The translations under genes and the position numbers were made by a program. A stretch of DNA of 64,000 nucleotides from Rhizobium herbae (GTDB lineage Bacteria > Pseudomonadota > Alphaproteobacteria > Rhizobiales > Rhizobiaceae), in contig NZ_JAEUAO010000006.1 in assembly GCF_019511375.1 (NCBI RefSeq), positions 62,001 to 126,000 on the forward strand, in the 5' to 3' direction. Numbering within the stretch: position 1 is the stretch's first letter; every line of letters begins with the position of its first letter. Shown here piece after piece: positions 18,285-26,275 of this stretch. The notes below the pieces were generated by a model. The model worked only from the letters and a program-made list of their open reading frames with translations. It did no database searches and was not told the DNA's origin.

Positions 18285-19109
18285 CTATCGCTCGCCATGA
18301 TCGTGAGGTGCAGGCCTAAGCCGCTCGAGCAGATAACGGCTTGGCGGCTTGCCGACCATCTTTCGGAACATGGTCACGAAACTGCTGGCGCTTTCATAGC
18401 CGAGATCCATCGCGACGGCCTGGACCGTCTGGCCGGTGCTCAGATGCCGTAAGGCGAGGACAACATGCAACTGCCGCCGCCAGCGGCCGAAACTCATGCC
18501 CACCTGTTCCGCCAGCATACGGTTCAGGCTGCGCTCGCTGACCGCGATGCGGGAGGCCCACTCCGCGACGGTCGCATGATCCGCCGGCGCCGCGATCAAC
18601 AGGTCGGCGAGCTTCTTCAGGCGCGAATCGCTGGGGATCGGGAGGCGGAGGCCTTCGACCGGCGCCGCAGCCAGCTCATCGAAGATAACGGACACGATGC
18701 GGCCGTCCGGACCGTCGACGTCATAGCGCTCCGGTAGCTCGTTGGCCCGCATCAGCAGATGACGGAACAGGCTCGACACCGTGATCGTGCAGCATTCGTT
18801 CGGCAGGTTCGGAGCCTCAGGAGGTTCGATGAAGAGGGAGATACACTCCACCTCGCCTGAGCCGAAAACGGTATGGGGCAGCCCGCCCGGAATCCACAAG
18901 GCGCATTGCGGCGGCACGATCCAGACAGCGTCTTCAACCTCGCAGTTGATGACGCCACGGACCGTGAAAAGCAGTTGCGCTTTCTGATGCGAGTGCCGCG
19001 GCGATTGCTCCAGGGTCTCAAGACTGGCGACGGCGTTGGCCGCGACGAGAGCGCGAGGAATCTCATCAACATAGGAAAGCCAATCGCTGCGGACATCTAC
19101 ATACATCAA
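18285..19109 (-). CDS. AraC-family transcriptional regulator with cupin sensor domain
   Basis: The 274-residue protein has an N-terminal cupin-type domain (HSHQKAQLLFTVRGVINCEVED, PPQCALWIPGGLPHTVFGSGEVE) and a C-terminal double helix-turn-helix: ATVAEWASRIAVSERSLNRMLAEQVGMSFGRWRRQLH, then VQAVAMDLGYESASSFVTMFRKMVGKPPSRYL, the AraC signature. It probably controls the convergent TonB receptor gene and itself; the direct repeats at 15973-16029 are candidate targets. Start at 19109, or one codon later (MYVDV). Confidence 0.9.
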   Translation of the reverse strand: MMYVDVRSDWLSYVDEIPRALVAANAVASLETLEQSPRHSHQKAQLLFTVRGVINCEVEDAVWIVPPQCALWIPGGLPHTVFGSGEVECISLFIEPPEAPNLPNECCTITVSSLFRHLLMRANELPERYDVDGPDGRIVSVIFDELAAAPVEGLRLPIPSDSRLKKLADLLIAAPADHATVAEWASRIAVSERSLNRMLAEQVGMSFGRWRRQLHVVLALRHLSTGQTVQAVAMDLGYESASSFVTMFRKMVGKPPSRYLLERLRPAPHDHGER

Positions 19110-19296
19110 AGGCCTCGGCGTCTTTCCATTTCGGCCGAATTAAAACATACAATGGCAGGATTGCGCAATGACGCCATTAGCCGACTGACTTATTGCTTTC
19201 AGGCAGAAGGGACACGCGGCGATCATGATCACGCTCCTCTTCGAGAGGGGCAGCGCTCAACTGCCCTATCGAGCAAATTTGGATAGGAGTGTTGAC

Positions 19297-19695
19297 GTGA
19301 TCGAAAAGAAACCAGTTAAGCTCGCACTCGCGTGGCTTGTCCCAGCGGTCGGTGCCGCGATCTTCGTCACGATCCAGTGCTTCTCTTATCTGAACGATTA
19401 CGTCAGAAGCGGGGGGACGATGCAGGCCATTACGTTCGGCCCCGCCGCGTTGTGGGGAGTATCTATTTTTTACGGCGCCTGGGTCGTCCCGCCGTTGCTG
19501 GCGCTTGCCGGAAGGCGCGCAACCGACTGGGCCATGCTCGCCCTCGGCGGTCTCCTCTTCACCATGAGCACGCTCGCCGGCGTATCGGATGGCTTGCGCG
19601 ACGGCGGCCATCTCGTGGCCTTGGAGCTGTTGGCAGTAACGCTTCCGGGCGCGGTCGCGCTGATCATGTCCTGGCGGCACATCCGCTCGAATTGA
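19297..19695 (+). CDS. small four-helix membrane protein
   Basis: I choose the GTG at 19297 because AGGAG lies at 19285-19289, seven bases before it, and upstream in-frame sequence (from 19225) reads as non-coding. The 132-residue protein has about four membrane segments: LALAWLVPAVGAAIFVTIQCF, ITFGPAALWGVSIFYGAWVVPPLLALA, DWAMLALGGLLFTMSTLAG and LVALELLAVTLPGAVALIMSW. No family recognised. It lies 29 bases before the next gene on the same strand, so likely an operon. Confidence 0.7.
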   Translation: MIEKKPVKLALAWLVPAVGAAIFVTIQCFSYLNDYVRSGGTMQAITFGPAALWGVSIFYGAWVVPPLLALAGRRATDWAMLALGGLLFTMSTLAGVSDGLRDGGHLVALELLAVTLPGAVALIMSWRHIRSN

Positions 19696-19724
19696 AAGCA
19701 TCCATCCCGGCAAGGAGACGATAC

Positions 19725-20129
19725 ATGCCTTTGGACAGCACGAACTTCCCGCTCGTCTGGATGAGTTATGACGAAGGTCCCGATCACGACCACGACGAGG
19801 ACTTCGAGGCGTTCGAGGCGAATCTGAAGCGCGGCGCGCCGTTCGTGCTCTTGACCGATTCCGCTCCGACCGAAGACCACGAGCACAGCCAGGAAGAAAA
19901 GAAGCGCACCTCGCTGTGGATGAAGAAGCACAAGGCCGAACTGCGGACGCTCGTGCTGGCGATGATCGTGATTGAGCCGAGCGCCGCCAAGCGTCTGGCA
20001 TTCAAGCCTTTCGGCGTGGCCTTTGCCAAATTCTGGGGCTATCCGATGAGGCTCGCCTCGTCTCGCGAGGAGGCCATGGAGATCGCCGGGAAACTGCTGT
20101 CGGAGCGCGGCCGGTCTGCCATAGCCTGA
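19725..20129 (+). CDS. hypothetical soluble protein with acidic His/Asp-rich N-terminus
   Basis: The ATG at 19725 has a good AAGGAGA site. The 134-residue protein has an acidic cluster GPDHDHDEDFEAFE at residues ~18-31 that could bind a divalent metal, then FEANLKRGAPFVLLTDSAP, a charged middle (DHEHSQEEKKRTSLWMKKHK) and a helical end (GYPMRLASSREEAMEIAGKLL). The layout, a strand, then LVLAMIVIEPSAAKRLAFKP, then helices, is reminiscent of SpoIIAA/STAS-like alpha/beta proteins, but I would not assign a family. Probably co-transcribed with the small membrane protein upstream. Confidence 0.65.
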   Translation: MPLDSTNFPLVWMSYDEGPDHDHDEDFEAFEANLKRGAPFVLLTDSAPTEDHEHSQEEKKRTSLWMKKHKAELRTLVLAMIVIEPSAAKRLAFKPFGVAFAKFWGYPMRLASSREEAMEIAGKLLSERGRSAIA

Positions 20130-20439
20130 CAAACGACTGAGCGGACGATGCGAAGACGATCTTCGTTTCACGCTGGCCATGAAAGGCTATTGCTCGGTGA
20201 CGGCTGCATTCAGGACCGGGTGGAACCTGACGCACGCCGGCGAAAGCATTCGCAGCGTGGTGCTATATTGAGGCCAATCGGGCAACGACTTCGTCAATCC
20301 CGCCGCGCGGGGAATATCGCCAATCGCCGGCCCGGTTCTCGACGTTGGGAAAGCCTAGCAGTCGTTGTTCCCAAGCGCGGCCAAGGCGGCGGTTACTCGG
20401 TTGGATGCACAAACCACGGCGACTTCTGTCGCTCCGGCT
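20130..20439. other. intergenic stretch without visible genes
   Basis: 310 bases between the converging ends of the hypothetical gene and the SulP gene. Short frames here have no ribosome-binding sites and poor codon pattern. No clear terminator hairpin with T-run was found. Confidence 0.5.
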
Positions 20440-22161
20440 TCAGCCGTCATGCCTACTCGACCGCACCGGACGTTCGTCCGCGTCCGCGTTTCTCCCATCG
20501 GCTGCGAGGGCTTCGAGATACCTGCTGATGCCAATGCGGGCGTTGGTGAACATACGGTCTGTGCCGAGATGATCCGCGAGCCCGGACGATCGGATGTACT
20601 CGAGGACGTCGGGGTTAAGGCCGGCGAGCCAGACCGTCACACCCGCTTCGGCAAAGCGGCGTTCGCCCTCCATCATCACGAGTAGCGCAGAATACTCGAT
20701 GTCGAAGACCCGACTGAGGTCGAGCATCAGAACCCGGGGCTTGTACTGGGCTACGAGTTCCCGGACTCGATCTCCCACCTGCTCCGCATTGGCGAAGAAC
20801 AGCCGACCTTCGGGACGCAAGATAAGGAGGCCATCAAACGTTTCGTCGTCCGGGTGGTCGGGAGACAGCGGCCGCAGCACGTCCTCGCCCCGCTTTCGGC
20901 CGATCACGTGGACCCGCGGGTTTGCCGCCTGGCTGGCAAGCCCCAGCAGCGACAGGATTATGGCAGCGACGATACCCTGAAGCGTGCCGAATACGAGTAC
21001 GCCCAGGAAGGCCGCGAGCGCCCACCCGAACTCCATGGTGCGGACCTTGCGGATCGCCGCGAACTCGAGAGGCTGGATCAGGCCGATCGAGTAGACGATC
21101 ACAATGGCGGCGAGCACCGCGTGCGGCAAGAGGCCAAGCGCCGGCGCCAGAACCAGCATGGTCGCAGCCGAGGCAGCCGCGGTAACCAGCGACGCCTTCT
21201 GCGTGCGGCCGCCGACCGCGCGGACGACAGCCGTCTGCGAGGTCCCGCCGCCCGCCGGCATCGCTCCGAAGAGGGCGCCGGACAGGTTTGCCGCGCCGGT
21301 AGCTAGAAGTTCGCCGTTGGACCGGATCGGCGGCTCTGACGGGAGGGCGAAAGCGCGGCCAGCGGCGATCGTTTCGGTGAAACTCATCAGAGCGATGCCG
21401 ATCGCCCCGGGCAGCAACTGCATGACGAGGCCGAGGTCCGGCAGCGTGATCGACGGAAGTGCCTGCGGGATATGGCCGACCGTAGCGACCCCTTCGGCGG
21501 AGAGTCCGGCGAGCCAGGACACAGCAATGCCGGCGCCGACCACCGCCAACGGGGCCGGCGAATGGGGCCAAAGCCGCTCCATCGTCAGCAGCAGGACGAG
21601 GGCCACTCCCCCGATCGCCATGGTGAGCACCGACGATTCAGGAAGATGCTGCGCAACGCTCAGCACATCGCGAAAGAAACCATCCTTGGTGATGTGGATG
21701 CCGAATAGTTTGGGTACCTGATCGAGAACGATCACCAGCCCGATCCCGGCCTTGAAGCCAGTCAGCACCGGCGCTGAGATAAAGTTCGCGACAAAGCCGA
21801 GACGCAGGACCGAAGCGGCGACCAGCAGAACGCCCGTCAGCGCGGTAAGCGTCGCGGTCGCGACGACGAGCCCGGCGGGGTTTCCGTCCGGAACGACCAG
21901 CGCGAGTTGCGCCGCGACGAGGATCGCCAGGGTCGTCGTCGAGCTAACGCTGAGTACGCGCGATGTGCCCAGAATGGCATAGACGATCATCGGGATGAAA
22001 GCGGTATAGAGTCCCACGCTAACCGAGAGTCCCGCCACGGTCGCATATGCCATCGCCTTCGGAATGACAACGGCCGCCGCCGTCAGGCCCGCGATGACAT
22101 CTGGGCGCAATCGCGTCTCGGTCTGGCCACTGGAGCGCGAGGCGTGTGCGGGCTGTGTCAT
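20440..22161 (-). CDS. SulP-family anion transporter with STAS domain
   Basis: I start at the ATG at 22161 (GGGAGGGG upstream), giving 573 residues; a longer frame to 22383 overlaps the VIT gene and has an implausible Arg/Ser-rich head. The membrane part has the SulP/SLC26 signature near the N-terminus (AGLTAAAVVIPKAMAYATVAGLSVSVGLYTAFIPMIVYAILGTSRVLSVSSTTT) and ~12-14 spans. A STAS domain begins around residue 435 (DGLLILRPEGRLFFANAEQV, RVLMLDLSRVFDIEYSALLVM). It transports sulfate, bicarbonate or other anions. It follows the VIT-like gene by 149 bases on the same strand and is one of two SulP genes in this window. Confidence 0.92.
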   Translation of the reverse strand: MTQPAHASRSSGQTETRLRPDVIAGLTAAAVVIPKAMAYATVAGLSVSVGLYTAFIPMIVYAILGTSRVLSVSSTTTLAILVAAQLALVVPDGNPAGLVVATATLTALTGVLLVAASVLRLGFVANFISAPVLTGFKAGIGLVIVLDQVPKLFGIHITKDGFFRDVLSVAQHLPESSVLTMAIGGVALVLLLTMERLWPHSPAPLAVVGAGIAVSWLAGLSAEGVATVGHIPQALPSITLPDLGLVMQLLPGAIGIALMSFTETIAAGRAFALPSEPPIRSNGELLATGAANLSGALFGAMPAGGGTSQTAVVRAVGGRTQKASLVTAAASAATMLVLAPALGLLPHAVLAAIVIVYSIGLIQPLEFAAIRKVRTMEFGWALAAFLGVLVFGTLQGIVAAIILSLLGLASQAANPRVHVIGRKRGEDVLRPLSPDHPDDETFDGLLILRPEGRLFFANAEQVGDRVRELVAQYKPRVLMLDLSRVFDIEYSALLVMMEGERRFAEAGVTVWLAGLNPDVLEYIRSSGLADHLGTDRMFTNARIGISRYLEALAADGRNADADERPVRSSRHDG

Positions 22162-22310
22162 CAAATCCCCTCCCTTGTTCTGCGCGCACGCGCGGGGGTT
22201 TGCGACAGGCGGCATGATGCCGTCAGCACCGTGAGAGCGCGAGCATCCTTCGCGTTGCCGCCAAGAAGTCCGCGCTCCAGAAGCGCCGCCGGACGGGCGC
22301 CGCGAGCGGC

Positions 22311-23015
22311 TCATCCGCCCAGGGCAATCGCTACAGCGACCAGCACCATGCCGATCGCCACCATCAGAAATCCCGTACGCCATGGACTTCCCACTTGCCT
22401 GCCAAAGGTGAAACCGGTGAGGAACAGCATCACGACGGCGACGATGTTTGAAAGCCTGAGGGCGAGCGTCACGTCGGAGAGCAGGAAGGGCGCGACGACC
22501 GGGAAGACACTCAGAAAGACGAGCAGGAAGACGCCGAGGGCGGCGAGATAGTCCTCCCGACCGAACCGGGCTTCGAGGGTTTCGGGCGGCAGACTGGAGA
22601 GATGAACGCCGATGCGATCCAAGTCGGATGCAGTCAGCGCCGGCAGGACGGCAGGAGGGAGATGGTCCGCGACGATCGCGCGCGCCGCCGCAGGGCTTTC
22701 AGCATCGCGGATTGCCCGGATGGTGGCGACCGCCAGCCGGTTTTCCCCGCGCACGGCCATCAAGTACAGGATGGCATCAATCATGGCCCAGGCGAGGTTG
22801 CAGCCCAGCGCTCCGAGCAGCATGGCCTGCACGTCGGCGCGGCCGACCCCGGTTGCTGCGAGGGACAACGTGAAGGTCAGGACCATGATCAGGCCGAACA
22901 AAACTTCGCTGGCGCGCTCCACCGGGTCGAGCACGCGTCGGGATGTGGCGGTCCGCACCGTCGCGGTTTCGCGCCTCTTCGCGGCCGCCGGAGGTGAATC
23001 ATCCTTTATGGTCAT
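22311..23015 (-). CDS. VIT1/CCC1-like membrane protein
   Basis: The 234-residue protein begins with a charged, disordered-looking tail (~1-30) and has a first helix pair typical of the VIT1/CCC1 fold (RASEVLFGLIMVLTFTLSLAATG and LLGALGCNLAWAMIDAILYLM), a cytoplasmic helical domain (~90-150) and three more membrane helices at the end. VIT1/CCC1 proteins move Fe2+ or Mn2+; the metal-binding Glu set of the true family is not clearly visible, so transport is uncertain. Its ATG overlaps the stop of the Ca2+/H+ antiporter gene by four bases, indicating translational coupling. Confidence 0.72.
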   Translation of the reverse strand: MTIKDDSPPAAAKRRETATVRTATSRRVLDPVERASEVLFGLIMVLTFTLSLAATGVGRADVQAMLLGALGCNLAWAMIDAILYLMAVRGENRLAVATIRAIRDAESPAAARAIVADHLPPAVLPALTASDLDRIGVHLSSLPPETLEARFGREDYLAALGVFLLVFLSVFPVVAPFLLSDVTLALRLSNIVAVVMLFLTGFTFGRQVGSPWRTGFLMVAIGMVLVAVAIALGG

Positions 23016-24097
23016 GGCGATGGCGGGAGCAGGAAGAGGGTTAGCGCGAAGATCGCATAGACCATAAGGATCATTACGCCGACGAACCAGGCGGAGCGAC
23101 CGCCGTTCGTCATCAGCACAGCCGCCATGGTCGCGATCAGCATCATCACGATGGCGCCAGGCCAGAACTGTAGGCTCATCGGTTCCGGCCCGATGACATA
23201 GCTCAGGAGCACAAGCAGCGGCGCCACGAAGAGTGCAATTTGCGCGGCGCTGCCGAGCGCAATGCCGACGCTGAGGTCGAGGCGGTCCTTCGCGGCGGCC
23301 GAGAAGGCCGTCGTCATCTCGGCGGCGGCGCCGACGATAGCGACGACAACGAAACCAACGAAGGCTGGCGACATTCCCAGGGTTCCGGCCGCGATCTGCA
23401 CCGAGGACACGAAGACCTCGCTAACCAGCGCGACGAGGACCGTCACCAGCGCGAGGGTGAACAAGGCGAATTTGATCGGCCAGGGCTCCGCATCTGTCTC
23501 TCCATGGCTGGCGCTTGCGAAGACCTCCTTGTGGGTCTTCAGGGAAAACACCAACGAGAGCCCATAGCCAAGGATCAGCAGGCCCGCGAGCCCGAGGCTG
23601 AGGGGCTGAGTGACGGCTTCGCGTCCGTCCATCTGCGCAACGGATGAGGGCACGAGCAGAGCCACAGTCGCGAGGAAGAGCAGGCCGGACTGGACGCGGG
23701 CGGTTATGCGGTTGAATTCCTGCTCGTGGTACTTCAGACCACCGATCAGGAAGGACGCGCCGAGCATGAAAAGCGTGTTGGTGACAATAGCGCCGGCGAT
23801 CGAGGCCTTCACCAAAAGGTACTGACCTGCCTGAAGGGCCGCAAGCGCGATGACGAGCTCGGTGAGGTTTCCGAGCGTGGCGTTCAGGAGGCCACCGACC
23901 GCATCACCGGTCCGCTCCGCCACCGATTCAGTCGCCCGGCTCAGCAGCGCTGCCAGGGGAACGATTGCCAGTACCGAGAGCAGGAACAGCAACGTATGGC
24001 GGTCGGGCCAGAGGCGCTCGCCCGCGAGAACGATGGGAACGAACACCAGCAGCCAGAGCAACGGCGAGGTTCGCATCTCGGTCAGGGCACGATCCAT
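23012..24097 (-). CDS. Ca2+/H+ antiporter, CaCA family (ChaA/Cax)
   Basis: The 361-residue protein has about 11 membrane spans and both alpha repeats of the cation/H+ exchanger family: GGLLNATLGNLTELVIALAALQAG (first, with GNxxE) and SPAFVGFVVVAIVGAAAEMTTAFSAAAKDRLDLSVGIALGSAAQIALF (second, GNxxE-like GAAAE). It exports Ca2+ or other cations in exchange for protons, aiding Ca2+ and salt/alkali tolerance. First gene of the cax - VIT-like - SulP cluster. An FNR-like box lies upstream at 24291-24304. Confidence 0.92.
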   Translation of the reverse strand: MDRALTEMRTSPLLWLLVFVPIVLAGERLWPDRHTLLFLLSVLAIVPLAALLSRATESVAERTGDAVGGLLNATLGNLTELVIALAALQAGQYLLVKASIAGAIVTNTLFMLGASFLIGGLKYHEQEFNRITARVQSGLLFLATVALLVPSSVAQMDGREAVTQPLSLGLAGLLILGYGLSLVFSLKTHKEVFASASHGETDAEPWPIKFALFTLALVTVLVALVSEVFVSSVQIAAGTLGMSPAFVGFVVVAIVGAAAEMTTAFSAAAKDRLDLSVGIALGSAAQIALFVAPLLVLLSYVIGPEPMSLQFWPGAIVMMLIATMAAVLMTNGGRSAWFVGVMILMVYAIFALTLFLLPPSP

Positions 24098-24290
24098 TGC
24101 ACGCCACTCCGTTCCCCAGCCGGCCGGGACGCAAAAGGGGCTCGAACCGGCAAACTAGAAGTCTGCTTTGAAGCGGTCGAAGCCCTGAGATTCTAGGAGG
24201 CCATCTCCTCGTTAAGGAATTTTTTAGTGGCGTTCCAAGGCCCTGACTTGCCGACGAGGAAAAACCCTATCACAAAACAGCGGGTCCGTC

Positions 24291-24304
24291 TTGATCTGGC
24301 TCAA
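24291..24304. promoter_or_regulatory. FixK/FNR-like box upstream of the Ca2+/H+ antiporter operon
   Basis: TTGATCTGGCTCAA differs from TTGAT-N4-ATCAA at one position. It lies about 190 bases before the cax start and just past the 3' end of the K+ channel gene. The distance is long for a class II site. Confidence 0.45.
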
Positions 24305-24321
24305 GTTGCGCCGGCCATCTG

Positions 24322-24678
24322 TCAGTCTTGGTCGGGCGGCCTGGCTCGCAGGGTGGCCTGTGCCAGGGCTGTCACTGCCGCCACGAATATCCCGATCCCC
24401 GAAAAGATGTAGCCTATCGTGAAGATCTTGCCGATCGCGGTCTGCGGCGTGATGTCGCCGTAGCCCACGGTGGCGATCGTTACGACCGAAAAGTAGACCG
24501 CATCGAGCCACGACCATCCCTCCACGGTCCGATAGAACACCGTCCCGATCGCGATCAGCGTGACGACGACTTGAGTGCCGCCTTGCACCTCAGGTTGACC
24601 GAACGCGTGGCGCATGCCTCGAAACAGGCGGCGCAGATTGTCGAAGGGACGCAAGATGAGCTCCTGGGTGTTTGCCAC
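24322..24678 (-). CDS. two-helix potassium channel
   Basis: The 118-residue protein is a minimal pore-loop channel (Ion_trans_2). Outer helix near residues 36-54 (VVVTLIAIGTVFYRTVEGW), pore helix and filter TVGYGD near 69-74 (VYFSVVTIATVGYGDITP), and inner helix IGKIFTIGYIFSGIGIFVAAV. It would assemble as a tetramer in the inner membrane and pass K+. There is no voltage-sensor or RCK domain, only short charged tails. It lies in the ion-transport cluster on the same strand as cax. Confidence 0.9.
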   Translation of the reverse strand: MANTQELILRPFDNLRRLFRGMRHAFGQPEVQGGTQVVVTLIAIGTVFYRTVEGWSWLDAVYFSVVTIATVGYGDITPQTAIGKIFTIGYIFSGIGIFVAAVTALAQATLRARPPDQD

Positions 24679-24834
24679 GAGGAAAGGGCCCGACTCCTGG
24701 CAGTGAAGACCAGGACTGCAGAGAGATCAAGCCCTTTCCTGGCCATAGCAGACAACAGGCATCAAGAGCGACAGGCGAAGATCGCATTGTAAGCCACGCC
24801 CGGGCGCTCGCGCTGCCCCGAGCAGGTCCACCAT

Positions 24835-25182
24835 CTATGTGCACCCCCTGCTATAGAAGAACCTCTCCACCGCTTCGAGGGCCTGCTGGGAATACTCGGC
24901 CGGGTTCAGGTCGCCAATCAGATCGGGAAGAGCAGTATCCGCGTTTGCCTGGTCGATATACTCCTGCAGCAGAGCGCAGCCCTTGTCGTCACGAACGAGG
25001 CGCAAGGCGATGGCCTCGAGAAAGCCCGTGCAGTACCCTTGCTGCGATGGATCCTTTGCATTTCGGCACATGGCTTGAAGTTTGGCGAAGGAAGGCTCTT
25101 CGGCGCGTGCAGAAAAGATCTGACCTGAAAAGAGCGAAACAACGGAAAAAAGAGCTGTCGCTGAAAGCATGCGCCTGCGCAT
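24835..25182 (-). CDS. secreted Rap1a/Tai-like small protein
   Basis: I start at the ATG at 25182 (GGGGGG just upstream), giving 115 residues; the ORF could extend 7 codons upstream. A signal peptide (MRRRMLSATALFSVVSLFSGQIFSARA) precedes a mature domain with Cys residues in AMCRNAKDPSQQGYCTGFLEAIAL, DDKGCALLQEYI and a final SRGCT. This matches the four-Cys pattern of the Rap1a/Tai immunity-type fold. In other bacteria such proteins neutralise type VI effectors; many stand-alone copies have no known partner. No effector gene is nearby. Confidence 0.7.
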   Translation of the reverse strand: MRRRMLSATALFSVVSLFSGQIFSARAEEPSFAKLQAMCRNAKDPSQQGYCTGFLEAIALRLVRDDKGCALLQEYIDQANADTALPDLIGDLNPAEYSQQALEAVERFFYSRGCT

Positions 25183-25571
25183 GATGATCCCCCCGGGTAG
25201 CATGGTTGACTTCGTATTGCAAAGCCGCCCTTTCCCAGGTTTCTGCCTCGAGCCGACAGAATTTGGGAGTTTAGTTGAGCGATTGCCTAAAACAAAAGTT
25301 GGTACTAATATTTATTTCGCAGTTTCGATGTAGCCACCACCAACCGAACTTCAGATTTGCCCGTCCACATCGGCAGCACGTTCCCGTCGCTTTGGACGCC
25401 CTGATCGTTTACAATTCCGCTTTTCTTGCAGGGGTGAGGTGTACCGACAGTGGGGGCAGCTTCCGACCAACATAGCCAAATTTCAAGGGCTTGGACAGCG
25501 CGTCTTAAAGAGGATTCCGTCAACTGCTGTCGGACTTCGTCGTCGGTGCGTGCAACTGTTAGAGGGACGAA
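25183..25571. other. intergenic stretch without visible genes
   Basis: 389 bases between divergent starts of the Rap1a-like and CYTH genes. It is less GC-rich than its surroundings around 25280-25330 and probably holds both promoters, but I could not identify -35/-10 elements with confidence. Confidence 0.5.
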
Positions 25572-26087
25572 ATGGCCGCGGAGATAGAGCGAAAATACCT
25601 CGTGTCAAACGACAGTTGGCGCAGGCACGCCTCCCAAGGGACCGCACTCTGCCAGGCCTATCTCACCGCGAACAAGAAGCGGACGGTGCGCATCAGGACC
25701 ATCGATATGGCGCGCGCCGTGCTTACGGTCAAATTTCGAACGAGTTCCTTGAGGCGAGAGGAATTCGAATACGATATCCCCTATGTCGATGCCTTGGAAA
25801 TGCTCGCCTACGCCACCGCCGTGGTTGAGAAAACCCGCTACAGGGTGCGCTCCGACGGCTATGATTGGGATATCGACGTCTACAACGGCGCCAACGAAGG
25901 GCTCGTTCTCGCAGAAATCGAACTTGGCAACGAGGCCGACCAACCTCCCCGACCGCCGTGGCTCGGTCCGGAAGTGACCGGAATTTCGGCATATTCCAAT
26001 CGAACGCTGGCGGTCTCCCCGCATCCCAATGAACTGTTCCTGTCCGCACAGGCCAGGCTAGGCGATCTGGCAGGGCGCGTGTTGTAG
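25572..26087 (+). CDS. CYTH-domain protein, probable inorganic triphosphatase
   Basis: The 171-residue protein begins AAEIERKYLV, the EXEXK motif of the CYTH/triphosphate tunnel metalloenzyme superfamily. Further acidic and basic strands (RTVRIRTIDM, LTVKFRTSS, EEFEYDIPY, VEKTRYRV, WDIDVYNGANEGLVLAEIEL) form the tunnel. Short stand-alone bacterial members mostly hydrolyse inorganic triphosphate; ThTPase or adenylate cyclase activity is less likely. It precedes the second SulP gene by 188 bases on the same strand. Confidence 0.9.
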   Translation: MAAEIERKYLVSNDSWRRHASQGTALCQAYLTANKKRTVRIRTIDMARAVLTVKFRTSSLRREEFEYDIPYVDALEMLAYATAVVEKTRYRVRSDGYDWDIDVYNGANEGLVLAEIELGNEADQPPRPPWLGPEVTGISAYSNRTLAVSPHPNELFLSAQARLGDLAGRVL

Positions 26088-26275
26088 CCAATGCCAAATC
26101 AAGTCCGCAGAATTCGGCCGACGCCGCTTCGCAATGTTGATCTCTCTGCATGTGCGCTCAACAACCCCGCGGGTCTGGAACAAGTGGACGCCCGGCGTGA
26201 CGGAGTGGAAATGAACGCCCTTGGCAGCCCCTGCAGAACGTGCCGATCCTTCTAACCCGGGAGATGCTCGACGAC

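Noticed and set aside
24098-24260. EcfG-like GGAAC near 24234 on the minus strand before cax
   Set aside because: The -10 position after 17 bases reads TAA, not GTT, so it does not meet the pattern of the other three promoters.
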